A DNA stretch of 64,000 nucleotides from the NCBI RefSeq assembly GCF_018595675.2, contig NZ_CP092333.1:644001-708000 (forward strand), written 5' to 3'. The notes beneath the pieces were generated by a model that was not told the origin of the DNA, ran no database searches, and saw nothing but the letters and a program-made list of their open reading frames with translations. Below are positions 25,902 to 35,449 of this stretch, in pieces (positions within the stretch are counted from its first letter, which is position 1; every line of letters begins with the position of its first letter). Made by a program: the position numbers and the translations under genes. Source of the DNA: Flavihumibacter fluvii. GTDB taxonomy: Bacteria > Bacteroidota > Bacteroidia > Chitinophagales > Chitinophagaceae.

Positions 25902-27191
25902 ATGAATCATAAGCGACCGCTGATCACGCCTGGATACCTGCTGACCTTCGCCATGGTCACCGCTTTATTCTTTTTGTGGGCCTTACCCAACACGATGAAT
26001 GATGTACTTATTACACATTTTATGAAGTCCCTTGAATTATCCCGTCTAAAGGCAGGATTGATACAGTCTGCTTTCAAATTGGGTTATTTCGCATTTGCAC
26101 TGCCTGCTGGACTATTCATGCAACGTTTTGGATATAAATACGGGCTGGTTACGGGCCTGATCTTGTTTGCGTTGGGGTGTTTCTTATTTTGGCCAGCTGC
26201 CTTAGCCGGAAAGTATATTTTCTTTTTAGGAGCGCTGTTTGTAATTGCCAGTGGCCTTGCTTTCCTGGAGCTGGGGGCCAATTCATTAATTGTAAGCATG
26301 GGTGATCCTGACATGTCTGAACGTCGGTTAAATCTTGCACAAGCTTTCAATCCAATAGGGGCTATGACTGGTGTTGCCATTGGTACGGTATTCATTTTCT
26401 CGGGCAATGAACAAACACAGGCCCAGGTAGACATTATGAAAGCAGCAGGAACTTACAAGGCATACCTGGCAGAAGAGACCATGCGAGTTGGCCCGCCTTA
26501 TATTACTTTAGGTATTGTGGTATTGGTGTTTGCCTTTCTGATATCGAGGGCAAAATTTCCAGAGCAGGAAACCAGGGGTGCTGGCCATGAAAAAGGCAGC
26601 TTTAAAGCTTTAAGGCAATATCCGCACTGGTATAAAGCAATAGTTGCCCAGTTCTTTTATTTAGGTGCGCAATTGGGTACCTGGAGTTTTTTCATCCAGT
26701 ATGTAAAGGAGAATGCCGGGCTTTCGAATAAAATGGCGGGAGGGTTTCTCGTTGGAACACTGGCGGCGTTTATGGCTGGACGTTTTTCTTCCACGTTGTT
26801 CATGAAATATATCAAACCAACAAAATTGATGGGGCTATATGCCATGGCCAATATCTGCCTGGTATCTACAGGCATCCTGTTTCCCGGTTGGATCGGCGTC
26901 TGGGCGATATTCTTTACCAGTTTTTTTATGTCGGTGATGTATCCAACCATATTTGCATCGGGGGTAAAGGGACTTGGGCCCAACGCCAAATTAGGAGCAT
27001 CCTTTCTGGTAATGAGCCTTATCGGCGGCGCAGTGCTGACGCCTTTCATGGGATTGATTGCAGACCGTTACCTTGCCATTGCCCCGGCCATGGTGATCCC
27101 CTTGTTCTCCTATTTCGTGATCCTGTATTATTCCTTTTTCGGATCAAGGCCTTCCGGGCCATTGTACGACGCACGCAAAATGGAAGATTAG
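25902..27191 (+). CDS. MFS sugar:proton symporter, FucP-like
   Basis: A 429-residue membrane protein with about 12 transmembrane helices. Its N-terminal half matches the L-fucose/glucose-galactose porter group: 'ALFFLWALPNTMNDVLI', 'GLIQSAFKLGYFAFALPAGLFM', 'RFGYKYGL' and 'GLAFLELGANSLI'. It sits in the inner membrane and imports monosaccharides with protons. The neighbourhood (fucosidases, GH97, GH92) fits uptake of fucose, galactose or a related sugar, but the family also carries glucose and other hexoses, so the substrate is open. It is divergent from the ThuA operon. A weak hairpin about 115 bases downstream may end the transcript. Confidence 0.92.
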   Translation: MNHKRPLITPGYLLTFAMVTALFFLWALPNTMNDVLITHFMKSLELSRLKAGLIQSAFKLGYFAFALPAGLFMQRFGYKYGLVTGLILFALGCFLFWPAALAGKYIFFLGALFVIASGLAFLELGANSLIVSMGDPDMSERRLNLAQAFNPIGAMTGVAIGTVFIFSGNEQTQAQVDIMKAAGTYKAYLAEETMRVGPPYITLGIVVLVFAFLISRAKFPEQETRGAGHEKGSFKALRQYPHWYKAIVAQFFYLGAQLGTWSFFIQYVKENAGLSNKMAGGFLVGTLAAFMAGRFSSTLFMKYIKPTKLMGLYAMANICLVSTGILFPGWIGVWAIFFTSFFMSVMYPTIFASGVKGLGPNAKLGASFLVMSLIGGAVLTPFMGLIADRYLAIAPAMVIPLFSYFVILYYSFFGSRPSGPLYDARKMED

Positions 27192-27304
27192 TTTACATAT
27201 TTGCGCATTAGGCCAATTTGCATAGTGACTAAAGTCAGCGTTTATTTTCTGTTTGTACAGATTACCAGGGTTTAAATTAAAATTGATTGCCCCTTTTTGT
27301 AAAT

Positions 27305-27335
27305 CAGTATTACCGCCAATACTGGTTATTCTTTT
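27305..27335 (+). terminator. possible terminator downstream of the symporter
   Basis: CAGTATT (27305-27311) pairs with AATACTG (27318-27324) around a 6-base loop and is followed by a T-rich stretch (GGTTATTCTTTT). The stem has low GC and lies 113 bases after the stop, so the call is weak. Nothing else is apparent in 27192-27436. Confidence 0.4.
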
Positions 27336-27436
27336 CCCACCTTATATAACCCAGGAAAGGCAGCAGATCACTGAAGCAGAAGTGATGGCCAACATACCAA
27401 AAGGGCGTGAATAATCAAATTATAGCCCAGGAGAAC

Positions 27437-27682
27437 TTAGTAATTGATGGTGGCCGTATCGCCAGTATTTAAGCCATTCTGGTACCATTCTGAATACTGA
27501 CCTTTTACCCGGTATCCCGGAACAGAGTAGACACCCCAATGGATGAAGATCCCGAATTTAGCATCCCGGTACCATTGCGGAACCGGCCTTTTATCCAATG
27601 ATTCCCAGGTGGGTTGGTAGGTTTGTGCCTGTGATAATCTAGCCATGCAACAAACAAAAATTAATACCATGAAACCTTTCAT
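27437..27682 (-). pseudogene. truncated GH29 alpha-L-fucosidase (N-terminal remnant)
   Basis: Only 81 codons: a signal peptide ('[16 protein letters not shown]') and the first barrel strand of GH29 with the hallmark '[17 protein letters not shown]' and 'YSEWYQNGL'. Then it ends in TAA. GH29 enzymes are ~430-600 residues; the nucleophile region is missing. No convincing continuation was seen in the 245 bases downstream in any minus-strand frame, so the 3' part seems deleted rather than frameshifted. It begins 16 bases after the MGH1-like gene and is last in the PUL operon. It differs from the intact GH29 at 41344 (different N-terminal subtype), so it is not a fresh copy of that gene. Confidence 0.85.
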
Positions 27683-27698
27683 TGTCGGTGCATTTATT

Positions 27699-29306
27699 TT
27701 AATTAATGGTCAGTTCGATTTTTTGAATGGTTGGTGCCGAAGCGGCCTTTTTCCCGTTGATGAAGACATGGAATCCTTTCCCCCTTTTATACCGGCCACC
27801 GGTTTTATCATACAGGATGGTCAATAGTTTTCCGTGATAAGCAATATTATCGAGGCAAAAATATCCCCAACTGTTGCCTGGTATTAAAGGATTAACCACC
27901 AGCCGATCGCCCAACGCTGGCCGGAGTCCGACAAGCCCTGAGATGACAAGGTCGCAAAAACTGGAATGGTTATAATCTTTTCCTCTTTCCATGCCCCCTT
28001 TTTCTTTGGACCAGGTACCGTTATTCCAGGTTTTTAAACGGGTGCGCGAGATCCAATCGCCGGTATACGGGTTTAAATTTTCATCAATCCAGGGCACTGT
28101 TTTACCATCACTGCGTTTTAACTGGTGGCTGTTTGCGTATATGCCTAAAAGCTTAAAATAGTCAGCTTTACTTATGTTTTCCTGGCTATTATTATTAAGA
28201 AAATTTGCCAAAGCAGTAAGTGTGATAGAAGTTGCCATGGGCCAGCTTGGGCCGTTCCATTGGCATTCATGGCCTTCGTAGGCTATGGTAAAATCCGGAT
28301 GTCTTTGTTCTGCAGTTGTAGGGCCGTATGGGGCGAAAAAGTAAGTAGGGTCCATCAGGAATTTCCAGGCCCTGGAAAACGATGTATCCGGAAGGTTAAA
28401 GAACCAGGGCGTATAACCATGTAATTCCCTTGCTGAACAAAGAGTTGCGTTCTTATCTTTTGGGAGTACTTTAAAAAAAGCGGCAGTATCATCCCACAGT
28501 TTGTTTTGAAGGTGTTGTTTGATGAGGCTGGCCTTTTCTGTGAACCGCGCGGCTAGTTCAGGCTGGCCGGAAAGAATGGCAATGTCAGCGATAGCTTTTG
28601 CGTCACCGTACATATAGGAATTGATCGTAGCACGATAACCTGCATTATCAATAGAACCTGACCCTCCAATAGATACTTCCATTCCGTCATTGCCATCAAC
28701 CTGCCAGAATAAACCATTGCTGTCCAGTTTTTCTTTTTCCCAGGCTGTATAATTTTCAACCAGTGCCGGCAGGGAAGCAACGGCTAATGCAGTGTTATTG
28801 GTGACCTCTGCCTGGCGCAGCATCGCATTGGCTACCGGAAAACTATATGCGCGGATACTGCCGCCGCCTTTCAACCAGAAATTTTCGTAATCATTCACGA
28901 ATTGCTGGTCATGCAGCCATGATCCTTCGTAGATATGCAGGGCGGCAGCGCAATTGATGGTATTGTATTTTCCAGCCCACGGAACGGCGGGCAGGAATTC
29001 AGAAATCACAAATCCTTCCGGTGTCTTTTTAATGTGTTTGCGGTAGGTCCACCACCTGAAGTAATAGGTCCGCAGGAACATTGAATCCGGGCAATCGAAA
29101 AGGGGTATGTTTTTCGATAAAAAATCCCGGCTCTTTTCGTTGGTAATGAATTGCGGATAAAGTTCATTATCATTTGCGTTAAATGAATCTATAAAATGTT
29201 TGTAGTTCGCAAACGACAATACGGGTTGCCTATCGGCCTGTTTACAGGATGAACCCATAAGGCAGGCAATATAAAAAACCAGTACGGTTATTTTAGAAGA
29301 GGTCAT
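27699..29306 (-). CDS. MGH1-like (alpha/alpha)6-barrel glycoside hydrolase, lipoprotein
   Basis: A 535-residue protein with a lipoprotein-like signal (Cys-21 in 'LMGSSCKQ'). The toroid fold of mannosylglycerate-hydrolase-like/GH63-like enzymes is shown by '[15 protein letters not shown]', '[18 protein letters not shown]', '[18 protein letters not shown]', '[21 protein letters not shown]' and '[21 protein letters not shown]'. The Asp in 'DGNDGME' and Glu/His in '[10 protein letters not shown]' are plausible catalytic or sugar-binding residues. It overlaps the upstream beta-propeller gene by 14 bases. Related enzymes release alpha-linked residues; the linkage here is unknown. A second family member is at 55996-57642. 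Confidence 0.87.
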   Translation of the reverse strand: MTSSKITVLVFYIACLMGSSCKQADRQPVLSFANYKHFIDSFNANDNELYPQFITNEKSRDFLSKNIPLFDCPDSMFLRTYYFRWWTYRKHIKKTPEGFVISEFLPAVPWAGKYNTINCAAALHIYEGSWLHDQQFVNDYENFWLKGGGSIRAYSFPVANAMLRQAEVTNNTALAVASLPALVENYTAWEKEKLDSNGLFWQVDGNDGMEVSIGGSGSIDNAGYRATINSYMYGDAKAIADIAILSGQPELAARFTEKASLIKQHLQNKLWDDTAAFFKVLPKDKNATLCSARELHGYTPWFFNLPDTSFSRAWKFLMDPTYFFAPYGPTTAEQRHPDFTIAYEGHECQWNGPSWPMATSITLTALANFLNNNSQENISKADYFKLLGIYANSHQLKRSDGKTVPWIDENLNPYTGDWISRTRLKTWNNGTWSKEKGGMERGKDYNHSSFCDLVISGLVGLRPALGDRLVVNPLIPGNSWGYFCLDNIAYHGKLLTILYDKTGGRYKRGKGFHVFINGKKAASAPTIQKIELTIN

Positions 29307-30237
29307 TTTCTTTATGGATTGCTATTCCGATTTGCTCAATATTATTTTGCCTTCCGTTATAGTATAGTAACCAGCCATTTTTATTTTGGATGACGTAAGG
29401 CTTATACACAGCACTGGAATCCCAGCCATTTCCGGGCCGGATGATCGGGTTCCCTTTAAAACGTTCCCAGTTCGAGATACCATCCTGGGACCGGGCCATA
29501 CCGATCTGGGCATAATCCACATTTTTAAATCCGATATAAAACATCAGGTAATCGTCAGCCCTTTTGATCACCTGGCAGGCCGTGACTTTTGCCTTTTCCC
29601 ATTCCTTATTCGGGTCTGGTTTAAAGACTGGATTCCTATTGTATTTTGTCCAGCTAAAACCATCCTTGCTGGTGGCATATCCGATAGCGTCGGGTTCATA
29701 TTGTTCACCCCCTGAATACCACATTTTAAAGCAGGAGTCCTTGTCATCCCAGATGACATGCGGGCATTGTACGGCTTTTTTTTCCCAGGGAACATCAGCT
29801 ATTAAAACAGGGTCCGGACTTGCTTTTGTAAAATGTTTTCCATCGGTGCTTATAGCATAACCAATGCTGGATGCGCTGTCGGTTTCACCGGTATACCACA
29901 TATGGTATTTGCCATTTTTTTTGAGGACAACCGGCCTGTTGACATCTCTTTCCCAGCCACTGCTGTCATTGTAGGGTAAACAGATCACCGGATCGGACCA
30001 TTTCAATCCATCCTTGCTTTCAGACAAGGCGATGCCTCTTTGCGGGCGCCAGGAACAAAACATCTGGTAAGCAGTGTCGTTATTTTGGAGTACACTGATA
30101 TCGAAAATTGTCCCAAATTTCCCGCCGAGTACAGGGTTGTGTGCATATTTTTCCCAACCGCCTGCAGTATCAGAAAGGGAATTACTTTGGCAGGATGCTA
30201 AGGTTACTATGAATATGGGAATGAAATGCCATTTCAT
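29293..30237 (-). CDS. five-bladed beta-propeller glycosidase-like lipoprotein (GH43/GH130-like)
   Basis: I chose ATG 30237 (MKWHFIPIFIV), which gives a clean lipoprotein signal ending 'TLASCQS'; an in-frame ATG lies 30 bases upstream. The 314-residue product is a five-bladed propeller with repeated blade motifs 'GIALSESKDGLKWSDP', 'KYHMWYTGETDSASSIGYA', 'FKMWYSGGEQYEPDAIGYA', 'YLMFYIGFKNVDYAQIGMA' and 'LLYYNGRQNNIEQIGIA'. This pattern is shared by GH32/43/117/130 clans. Catalytic acids cannot be fixed by eye, so hydrolase versus phosphorylase is open. It lies between the FG-GAP and MGH1-like genes of the PUL. Confidence 0.8.
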   Translation of the reverse strand: MKWHFIPIFIVTLASCQSNSLSDTAGGWEKYAHNPVLGGKFGTIFDISVLQNNDTAYQMFCSWRPQRGIALSESKDGLKWSDPVICLPYNDSSGWERDVNRPVVLKKNGKYHMWYTGETDSASSIGYAISTDGKHFTKASPDPVLIADVPWEKKAVQCPHVIWDDKDSCFKMWYSGGEQYEPDAIGYATSKDGFSWTKYNRNPVFKPDPNKEWEKAKVTACQVIKRADDYLMFYIGFKNVDYAQIGMARSQDGISNWERFKGNPIIRPGNGWDSSAVYKPYVIQNKNGWLLYYNGRQNNIEQIGIAIHKENDLF

Positions 30238-30263
30238 AAATGTTGGTTTTTTATATGGGAAAG

Positions 30264-33200
30264 TCAATAATTAAATAGTACCAATGGTCCATTGTTAAAT
30301 CCGATGAGCAGCGCTTTTTTACCACCGGCAAGTTGTATCGGCTGGATGCTTCTAACTTCACCATGGATATTTTCCAATGGTTCGGGGAGTGGTAAAACAG
30401 TTTTGAACCCACCTTTCCCATCACCTTTACTAAATGATAAGGGTAGCGCATCATATCGCCCTTCAAAAGGCGTGGTGCCATAAAAGTTGCCGCCTGCCAG
30501 CAGGTCAGTTTTTCCATCGCCATCAAAATCGCTGCAGGCAAATGCGAATATGGGTTGCCATTGCAATTCGGCCGGTAATGGTGAAGGGTTAAAATGCCCC
30601 TTTCCATCATTGATCAATGCCATGGAGGCTAGCGTATCAGCATAAAACATGATTGAGCCATTTAGTTTTTCACCAAACACTTCATCAACTGTTTTGCCCG
30701 CCATTTCCCCGTACCGCAAAAATTTCTTTTTGATAAAGGGTAATTGCTTTTCAATGTCTTCCTTATTCAGGAATGTATAATACTTATCGCCTTTTGCGAT
30801 CGCCAGGATCTGGTCAGGCTTTCCAAAACCACTGAGGTCCTTATTATACATTTTTAATGGATAATTCTTACTGGCTAAAAGTTTGCTATTTAACCCATAG
30901 TTGCCCAATAAGATATCCTCAAAGCCATCACCGTTCAGATCAGCAGTTTTTAATGAGCACCACCAGCCGGACATGCCTTCGTCATTACTGGTTAAAGCGG
31001 ACCTGGCTAATTTCCCCTGGTTATTTTTGAATAATACCGGTGGCATCCATTCACCAACTACAACAAGATCCAGCCAGCCATCTTTGTCTATATCTGTCCA
31101 GCTGGCATCTGTGACCATACCAAGTTGTAGTAAACTATCGGAAACCGGCGTTGGTGAAGAAATGAATTTTCCTTTACCATCATTGATGAGCAGGTAGGAT
31201 GCAGGTATTTTACTGTAATTCCTGGATATGGACCTGCCACCTATAAAAAGATCCAGGTCGCCGTCATGATCGACATCAGCTGGACGGACCACAGATTTAT
31301 TCTCATTCATGGCCGGTAGATTTTGAGAAAGGGTAAAATGTCCGTTTCTGGTATTGATATACAGCCTGTCATGCAATAAAGGTGTAATGCCGGAATAAAT
31401 ATTGCCACCGCTAACTACATACAGGTCCAGGTCTCCATCCTGGTCGGCATCAAAAAAGGCAGCATCAACATCTTCAGATGCTTTGTCCGTAACGAATGCG
31501 CTGCTATCTGCCAAAGGATAAAAAGTTCCGTCTTTTTGCTGCTGGAATATTGCTCCGGCCTGGTTCTTTGCGCCGCAAATATAAAAGTCATCCAATCCAT
31601 CATTATTCACATCACCAATTGCCAGTTTGGGTCCCTGGGTGGATAATTCATGTGGGATAAACCATTGGTCATTGAAATCAAAATAGGTATCTTCTGTATG
31701 CTTGAAATTTGGGCCCAGTTGTTTTGAAATGTCTGTAAACAGCAGGGTTTCCTTACTGTTTATAAGCCGGTTTATGAAGTCAGCATTGCTTGAAATAGTA
31801 TCGATGCCTGCCCTATTATACCTGATGGTCAGGATCGTGTCCGCTTTGATCTGCCTAAGCGTTTGGATGGTATTATCAGGCCAGATGATCACAAGGCTGT
31901 CTGCTGTTGTTCTATTACCCAGCCCATAATTCAACCTTTGTTCGCTGCTGCTCATAAATCCTTTCACCATTTGCATTTCCTTATATAACACCTTCCCATC
32001 CGTAAACAGGAAAACCTTAGTGCCAATCCCAAATGTATTTGGTGATTTGCCGTTAAGTTGAATGCTTAGATAATGGGCTCCTGGAAGTTTTTCACGCGAG
32101 TTGTTTTTATAGATTCCGGCAGGTTCATTCATATTATTGGTAATAATATCAAGATCGCCATCTCCATCCAGGTCAGCATAGGCAGCTCCCTGTGAAAGTG
32201 TTGCATCGCCAAATCCCCAATCAGTGGATTGGTCATTGAATTTTAAACTATCGCTTCCTTCAAAAATATAATTGTGCCATTTCCCGGTTGGAAGGTGATC
32301 CAGTATTTCGCGGTCATGTTCCCTTGCCCCTTTTGTGGAATGGGTGCGTGGTAAGCCGGAAATGAATTTTATATAGTCCAGGTCATTGGGCCTGTTTTTT
32401 ATTCCGTTGGAAATAAAAATATCAGCCTGGCCATCGAGGTTGTAATCCGCTATCAGAGGCGACCAGCTCCAGTCTGTTGCAGCAACGCCGCTGTACAGGG
32501 CGATGTCTGCAAATTTCATCCCGCGACCGGTATTTAGTTGCAGACAATTGCGGGCATACTGGTTTGAATAGCCAAATCTTCTTTGGTTGGTGTAAATATC
32601 AAGTGGATCATCTCCCAGAGAAGATTTTAAGATCTTTTCATCTTCTGGCAGCATGTCCGTGGTAATCACATCAGGCCAGCCGTCATTATTGATATCGGCG
32701 ATGTCATTCCCCATGGAGAATTTGGATTCGTGGCCAAAAGCAATACTATTCATTTCCTTAAAACTGCCATTACCCTGGTTTACATAGTAATAATCATTTT
32801 CATGGAAATCATTGCTCACATAGATATCATCAAACCCATCGTGGTTAAGGTCAGCCACCGCCACACCAAGACCATAGCCAAGAGCACTACTGATAATGCC
32901 AGACCCTTTTGTGACATTGGTGAATCGTTGGCCATCATTCCTGAACAGCTTGCCACCGCTTACTTCACTGTATTTGTCGCGCAAGGTTGAGGTGCCATAA
33001 GAATCTGTCTGGTGGGTAGAATGTTGTAACTGGAACATGTCGATGTCCCCATCTTTATCATAATCAAAGAATACGGCCTGTGTATTATAGCCCTGGATAT
33101 CGAGGCCCCATTCATTAGCACTTTCGGTGAAAGTATTGTTGTGGTTATTGAGGAATAACTGGTTTCGTGAGTTTTTGAAATACTGGTATGCAGCACCATT

Positions 33201-33632
33201 ATTGTCATTGGGATTGTGGTTGGATACCGTTGACACATAGATATCCAGGTAGCCATCACCATTAATATCAGCCATCGTAACTCCGGTGGTCCAGTCAGAT
33301 TTCCCGGCTGCGCCAGCTGTAACCGTGATATCTTCAAATTTGAAATTGCCTTTATTCAGGTATAATTTGTTGCCGCCGGCGTTGGATGCAAAATAGATAT
33401 CGGGCAGACCGTCATTATTAATATCGCCAACTGCAACCCCTGCACCATTATAATAGTAGAGGTAATCCATGATACTCAGGGTGTCTGTATCAGTATTTTT
33501 ATTGATAAAATCAATGCCTGTTTCTCCTGCCTCCATTGGCGTAAATAATGTGTCCTTGCTTTGCGTACAGGATGCAAGCCCTAAGAGTACCAATAAATAT
33601 ACCAGGTAGCGAGATGGATTTTTAATATGCAC
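30264..33632 (-). CDS. FG-GAP/VCBS-repeat, UnbV/ASPIC-domain lipoprotein (CRTAC1-like)
   Basis: A 1122-residue surface lipoprotein (signal 'LVLLGLASCTQS'). It carries many integrin-like FG-GAP repeats with Ca2+-binding Asp loops ('GDINNDGLPDIYF', 'DINGDGYLDIYVS', 'DKDGDIDM', 'DVNNDGLDDFYI', 'DVDHDGDLDLFIGG'), forming two beta-propellers. Between them, at about 520-605, lies a UnbV/ASPIC domain ('LSIQLNGKSPNTFGIGTKV', 'SSEQRLNYGLG', 'LVIIWPDNTIQTLRQI'). It follows susD in the same operon in the place where SusE/F-like surface glycan-binding proteins normally stand. Glycan binding is inference. A paralogue is at 57821-61324. Confidence 0.92.
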   Translation of the reverse strand: MHIKNPSRYLVYLLVLLGLASCTQSKDTLFTPMEAGETGIDFINKNTDTDTLSIMDYLYYYNGAGVAVGDINNDGLPDIYFASNAGGNKLYLNKGNFKFEDITVTAGAAGKSDWTTGVTMADINGDGYLDIYVSTVSNHNPNDNNGAAYQYFKNSRNQLFLNNHNNTFTESANEWGLDIQGYNTQAVFFDYDKDGDIDMFQLQHSTHQTDSYGTSTLRDKYSEVSGGKLFRNDGQRFTNVTKGSGIISSALGYGLGVAVADLNHDGFDDIYVSNDFHENDYYYVNQGNGSFKEMNSIAFGHESKFSMGNDIADINNDGWPDVITTDMLPEDEKILKSSLGDDPLDIYTNQRRFGYSNQYARNCLQLNTGRGMKFADIALYSGVAATDWSWSPLIADYNLDGQADIFISNGIKNRPNDLDYIKFISGLPRTHSTKGAREHDREILDHLPTGKWHNYIFEGSDSLKFNDQSTDWGFGDATLSQGAAYADLDGDGDLDIITNNMNEPAGIYKNNSREKLPGAHYLSIQLNGKSPNTFGIGTKVFLFTDGKVLYKEMQMVKGFMSSSEQRLNYGLGNRTTADSLVIIWPDNTIQTLRQIKADTILTIRYNRAGIDTISSNADFINRLINSKETLLFTDISKQLGPNFKHTEDTYFDFNDQWFIPHELSTQGPKLAIGDVNNDGLDDFYICGAKNQAGAIFQQQKDGTFYPLADSSAFVTDKASEDVDAAFFDADQDGDLDLYVVSGGNIYSGITPLLHDRLYINTRNGHFTLSQNLPAMNENKSVVRPADVDHDGDLDLFIGGRSISRNYSKIPASYLLINDGKGKFISSPTPVSDSLLQLGMVTDASWTDIDKDGWLDLVVVGEWMPPVLFKNNQGKLARSALTSNDEGMSGWWCSLKTADLNGDGFEDILLGNYGLNSKLLASKNYPLKMYNKDLSGFGKPDQILAIAKGDKYYTFLNKEDIEKQLPFIKKKFLRYGEMAGKTVDEVFGEKLNGSIMFYADTLASMALINDGKGHFNPSPLPAELQWQPIFAFACSDFDGDGKTDLLAGGNFYGTTPFEGRYDALPLSFSKGDGKGGFKTVLPLPEPLENIHGEVRSIQPIQLAGGKKALLIGFNNGPLVLFNY

Positions 33633-33647
33633 GGCAATAATTTAATG

Positions 33648-33678
33648 AAAAAGTAGCAACCAACAGGCTGCTACTTTT
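33648..33678 (-). terminator. hairpin with T run between susD and the FG-GAP gene (attenuator?)
   Basis: AAAAGTAGCA (33649-33658) and TGCTACTTTT (33669-33678) are perfect 10-base complements with a 10-base loop; on the minus strand five T follow. It lies 31 bases after the susD stop and 16 bases before the next start, so it should reduce transcription of downstream genes relative to susC/susD. Confidence 0.8.
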
Positions 33679-33708
33679 ATCAGAATTCAACCTACAAACC
33701 AAAAAAAA

Positions 33709-35406
33709 TTAATAACCCGGATTTTGCGTAATGTTCGGGTTAGATAAGATTACTGCAGATGGAATAGGCAATAAATAAGTATGCTTATCTGCGGGATCTG
33801 GTGCTTTTTCCGGCATTGTCCTTGCTTTCAGGAATGTACCAAACCTGATCATATCCTGCCTGCGTACCATTTCCCAGGCCAATTCCCTTGCCCTTTCTGC
33901 ATACAGGTTATCGAGTGTCAGGTCAGCCATGGTCCAGTCGTGACTGGTGCTTCCAGAATATGCCCTCCTGCGGACGTCATTTACCTGCTTAAGGGCATCA
34001 GCCATGTCTCCCCCCAACCGTACCTCGCATTCTGCCTGCATTAAGAGGATATCAGCATAGCGGAAAAGCGGTACATCATTACTGATGTTGTCACCAATGT
34101 TTCCTCCTGGTTCCGGCCAGTATTTAATATTTCTCAATCCTGCCATCCTGAACCAGGGAGCTGGATTTGAAATTAATTTCATGGTATCAAAATAGGCCAA
34201 TGGCAATTGCGACTGGTCGTCGTAAATAGTAATGGCCGAGGGGTCTGAATTCGGTAGTCCTGCCGGAAGCGTGTTGCTGCTGGCATAAAGGATATTCTGG
34301 TGGGGTGGATAGGTGATTCCTTTTACAAATTGCTGGCCGATCAGGAACTGGCCGGTGCGCATGTCATTAAAGGTCCTGTACACATTTGTATTACCGTTAA
34401 CCACTCTTGTTTCATATACTGAAGTAGTATCATAAAAACTATAAAATGGTTGGGTGGTACTCATTCCGTTATTACCCATTCCAGCCTGGCCAAAAGTTAA
34501 TAAGGCGTTGTTGAACTGGATAGAAGAAACGTTAATGTAGTTGCCGCCGCCTGCCGGCATGATATTGGCTTTAAACGGAACTGAAAAAATATTTTCATTG
34601 GAGGTCTCCTGTACGGCATCCCTGAAGTTATCAAAGTAGTTCGGCGTCAATGTATACCCGCCGGCAGTGATGGCTTCACACTGGTTAATGCATTCCTGCC
34701 ATTTTGGGGTACCGGTATATATTTCAGCGTTCAGGTAAAGTTTAGCCAGGATGCTATGCGCAAAGTATTTCGTCACTTTACCATAAGTACTGAGGCTAAT
34801 ATTGGTTGACAGGTCTGGTAGATTGCTATTCAAGTCGGCAACCAGTGAATCGAATACCTGGGCCCTTGGAATGTTGACTACCGTTGTTGGATCTTGCTTA
34901 AAATTGGTCACATAGGGTATGTTACCAAACAAATCCAAACCCAGGTAATAAAAATAGGACCGCAGGGTTTTGATTTCTGCCAGGTCTGCTTTCAGGGTAG
35001 GGGGAGCAGGGCTTAGGTTCTCTAGCGTATAAATAATATAGTTACACTTACCTACACCGCCATAGATCACGTCCCAGGCCCAGCCATGAAAACCGTTATC
35101 TGCAGTTTCAGTATGGTAAAATATGTTTGTCCAGGCACCGCCATCTCCCCAGTCTCCACCCCGTGTTGGGGTGATCATTTCATCGGAGCCAATTTCACTT
35201 TCCCAATATACTCCTGATTGCCCGGGTACGGCCTGCAATGCGGCATAAGCTGGTGACTTGCCAGCTGCGATCTGTTCCGGCGTCTGCCAGAAGTTTTCGT
35301 TAACAATCTGGGTGTATACTTTCGCATCCAGCTTGGTACATTGAAGACCAGGGAGTGCCAGGGCAATACAACCAAACAGGATTATTTTAAATTTCAATTT
35401 TTTCAT
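33709..35406 (-). CDS. SusD/RagB-family surface glycan-binding lipoprotein
   Basis: A 565-residue lipoprotein (signal with Cys-23, 'LPGLQCTKLD'). SusD family hallmarks: N-terminal 'NENFWQTPEQIAAGKSPAYAAL' read as 'NENFWQTPEQ', 'EIGSDEMITPTRGGDWGDG', TPR-like helices with 'EIKTLRSYFYYLGLDLFGNIPYVT' (seen as 'LRSYFYYLGLDLFGNIPYV'), and the C-terminal 'PLFRYADILLMQAECEVRLGG', 'ALKQVNDVRRRAY' and 'LLPIPSAVILSNPNITQNPGY'. It caps the SusC transporter at the outer membrane and binds the oligosaccharide. It is 43 bases downstream of susC and is followed by a strong hairpin. Confidence 0.96.
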   Translation of the reverse strand: MKKLKFKIILFGCIALALPGLQCTKLDAKVYTQIVNENFWQTPEQIAAGKSPAYAALQAVPGQSGVYWESEIGSDEMITPTRGGDWGDGGAWTNIFYHTETADNGFHGWAWDVIYGGVGKCNYIIYTLENLSPAPPTLKADLAEIKTLRSYFYYLGLDLFGNIPYVTNFKQDPTTVVNIPRAQVFDSLVADLNSNLPDLSTNISLSTYGKVTKYFAHSILAKLYLNAEIYTGTPKWQECINQCEAITAGGYTLTPNYFDNFRDAVQETSNENIFSVPFKANIMPAGGGNYINVSSIQFNNALLTFGQAGMGNNGMSTTQPFYSFYDTTSVYETRVVNGNTNVYRTFNDMRTGQFLIGQQFVKGITYPPHQNILYASSNTLPAGLPNSDPSAITIYDDQSQLPLAYFDTMKLISNPAPWFRMAGLRNIKYWPEPGGNIGDNISNDVPLFRYADILLMQAECEVRLGGDMADALKQVNDVRRRAYSGSTSHDWTMADLTLDNLYAERARELAWEMVRRQDMIRFGTFLKARTMPEKAPDPADKHTYLLPIPSAVILSNPNITQNPGY

Positions 35407-35449
35407 TGTTCAATTTATTTTGACATTCAAACCTTTGATGTGCTGTTTA

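Noticed and set aside
27335-27436. Possible decayed continuation of the GH29 remnant in another minus-strand frame
   Set aside because: A short stretch loosely resembles the second fucosidase motif but overlaps a hairpin and soon hits stops; the similarity is no better than chance.
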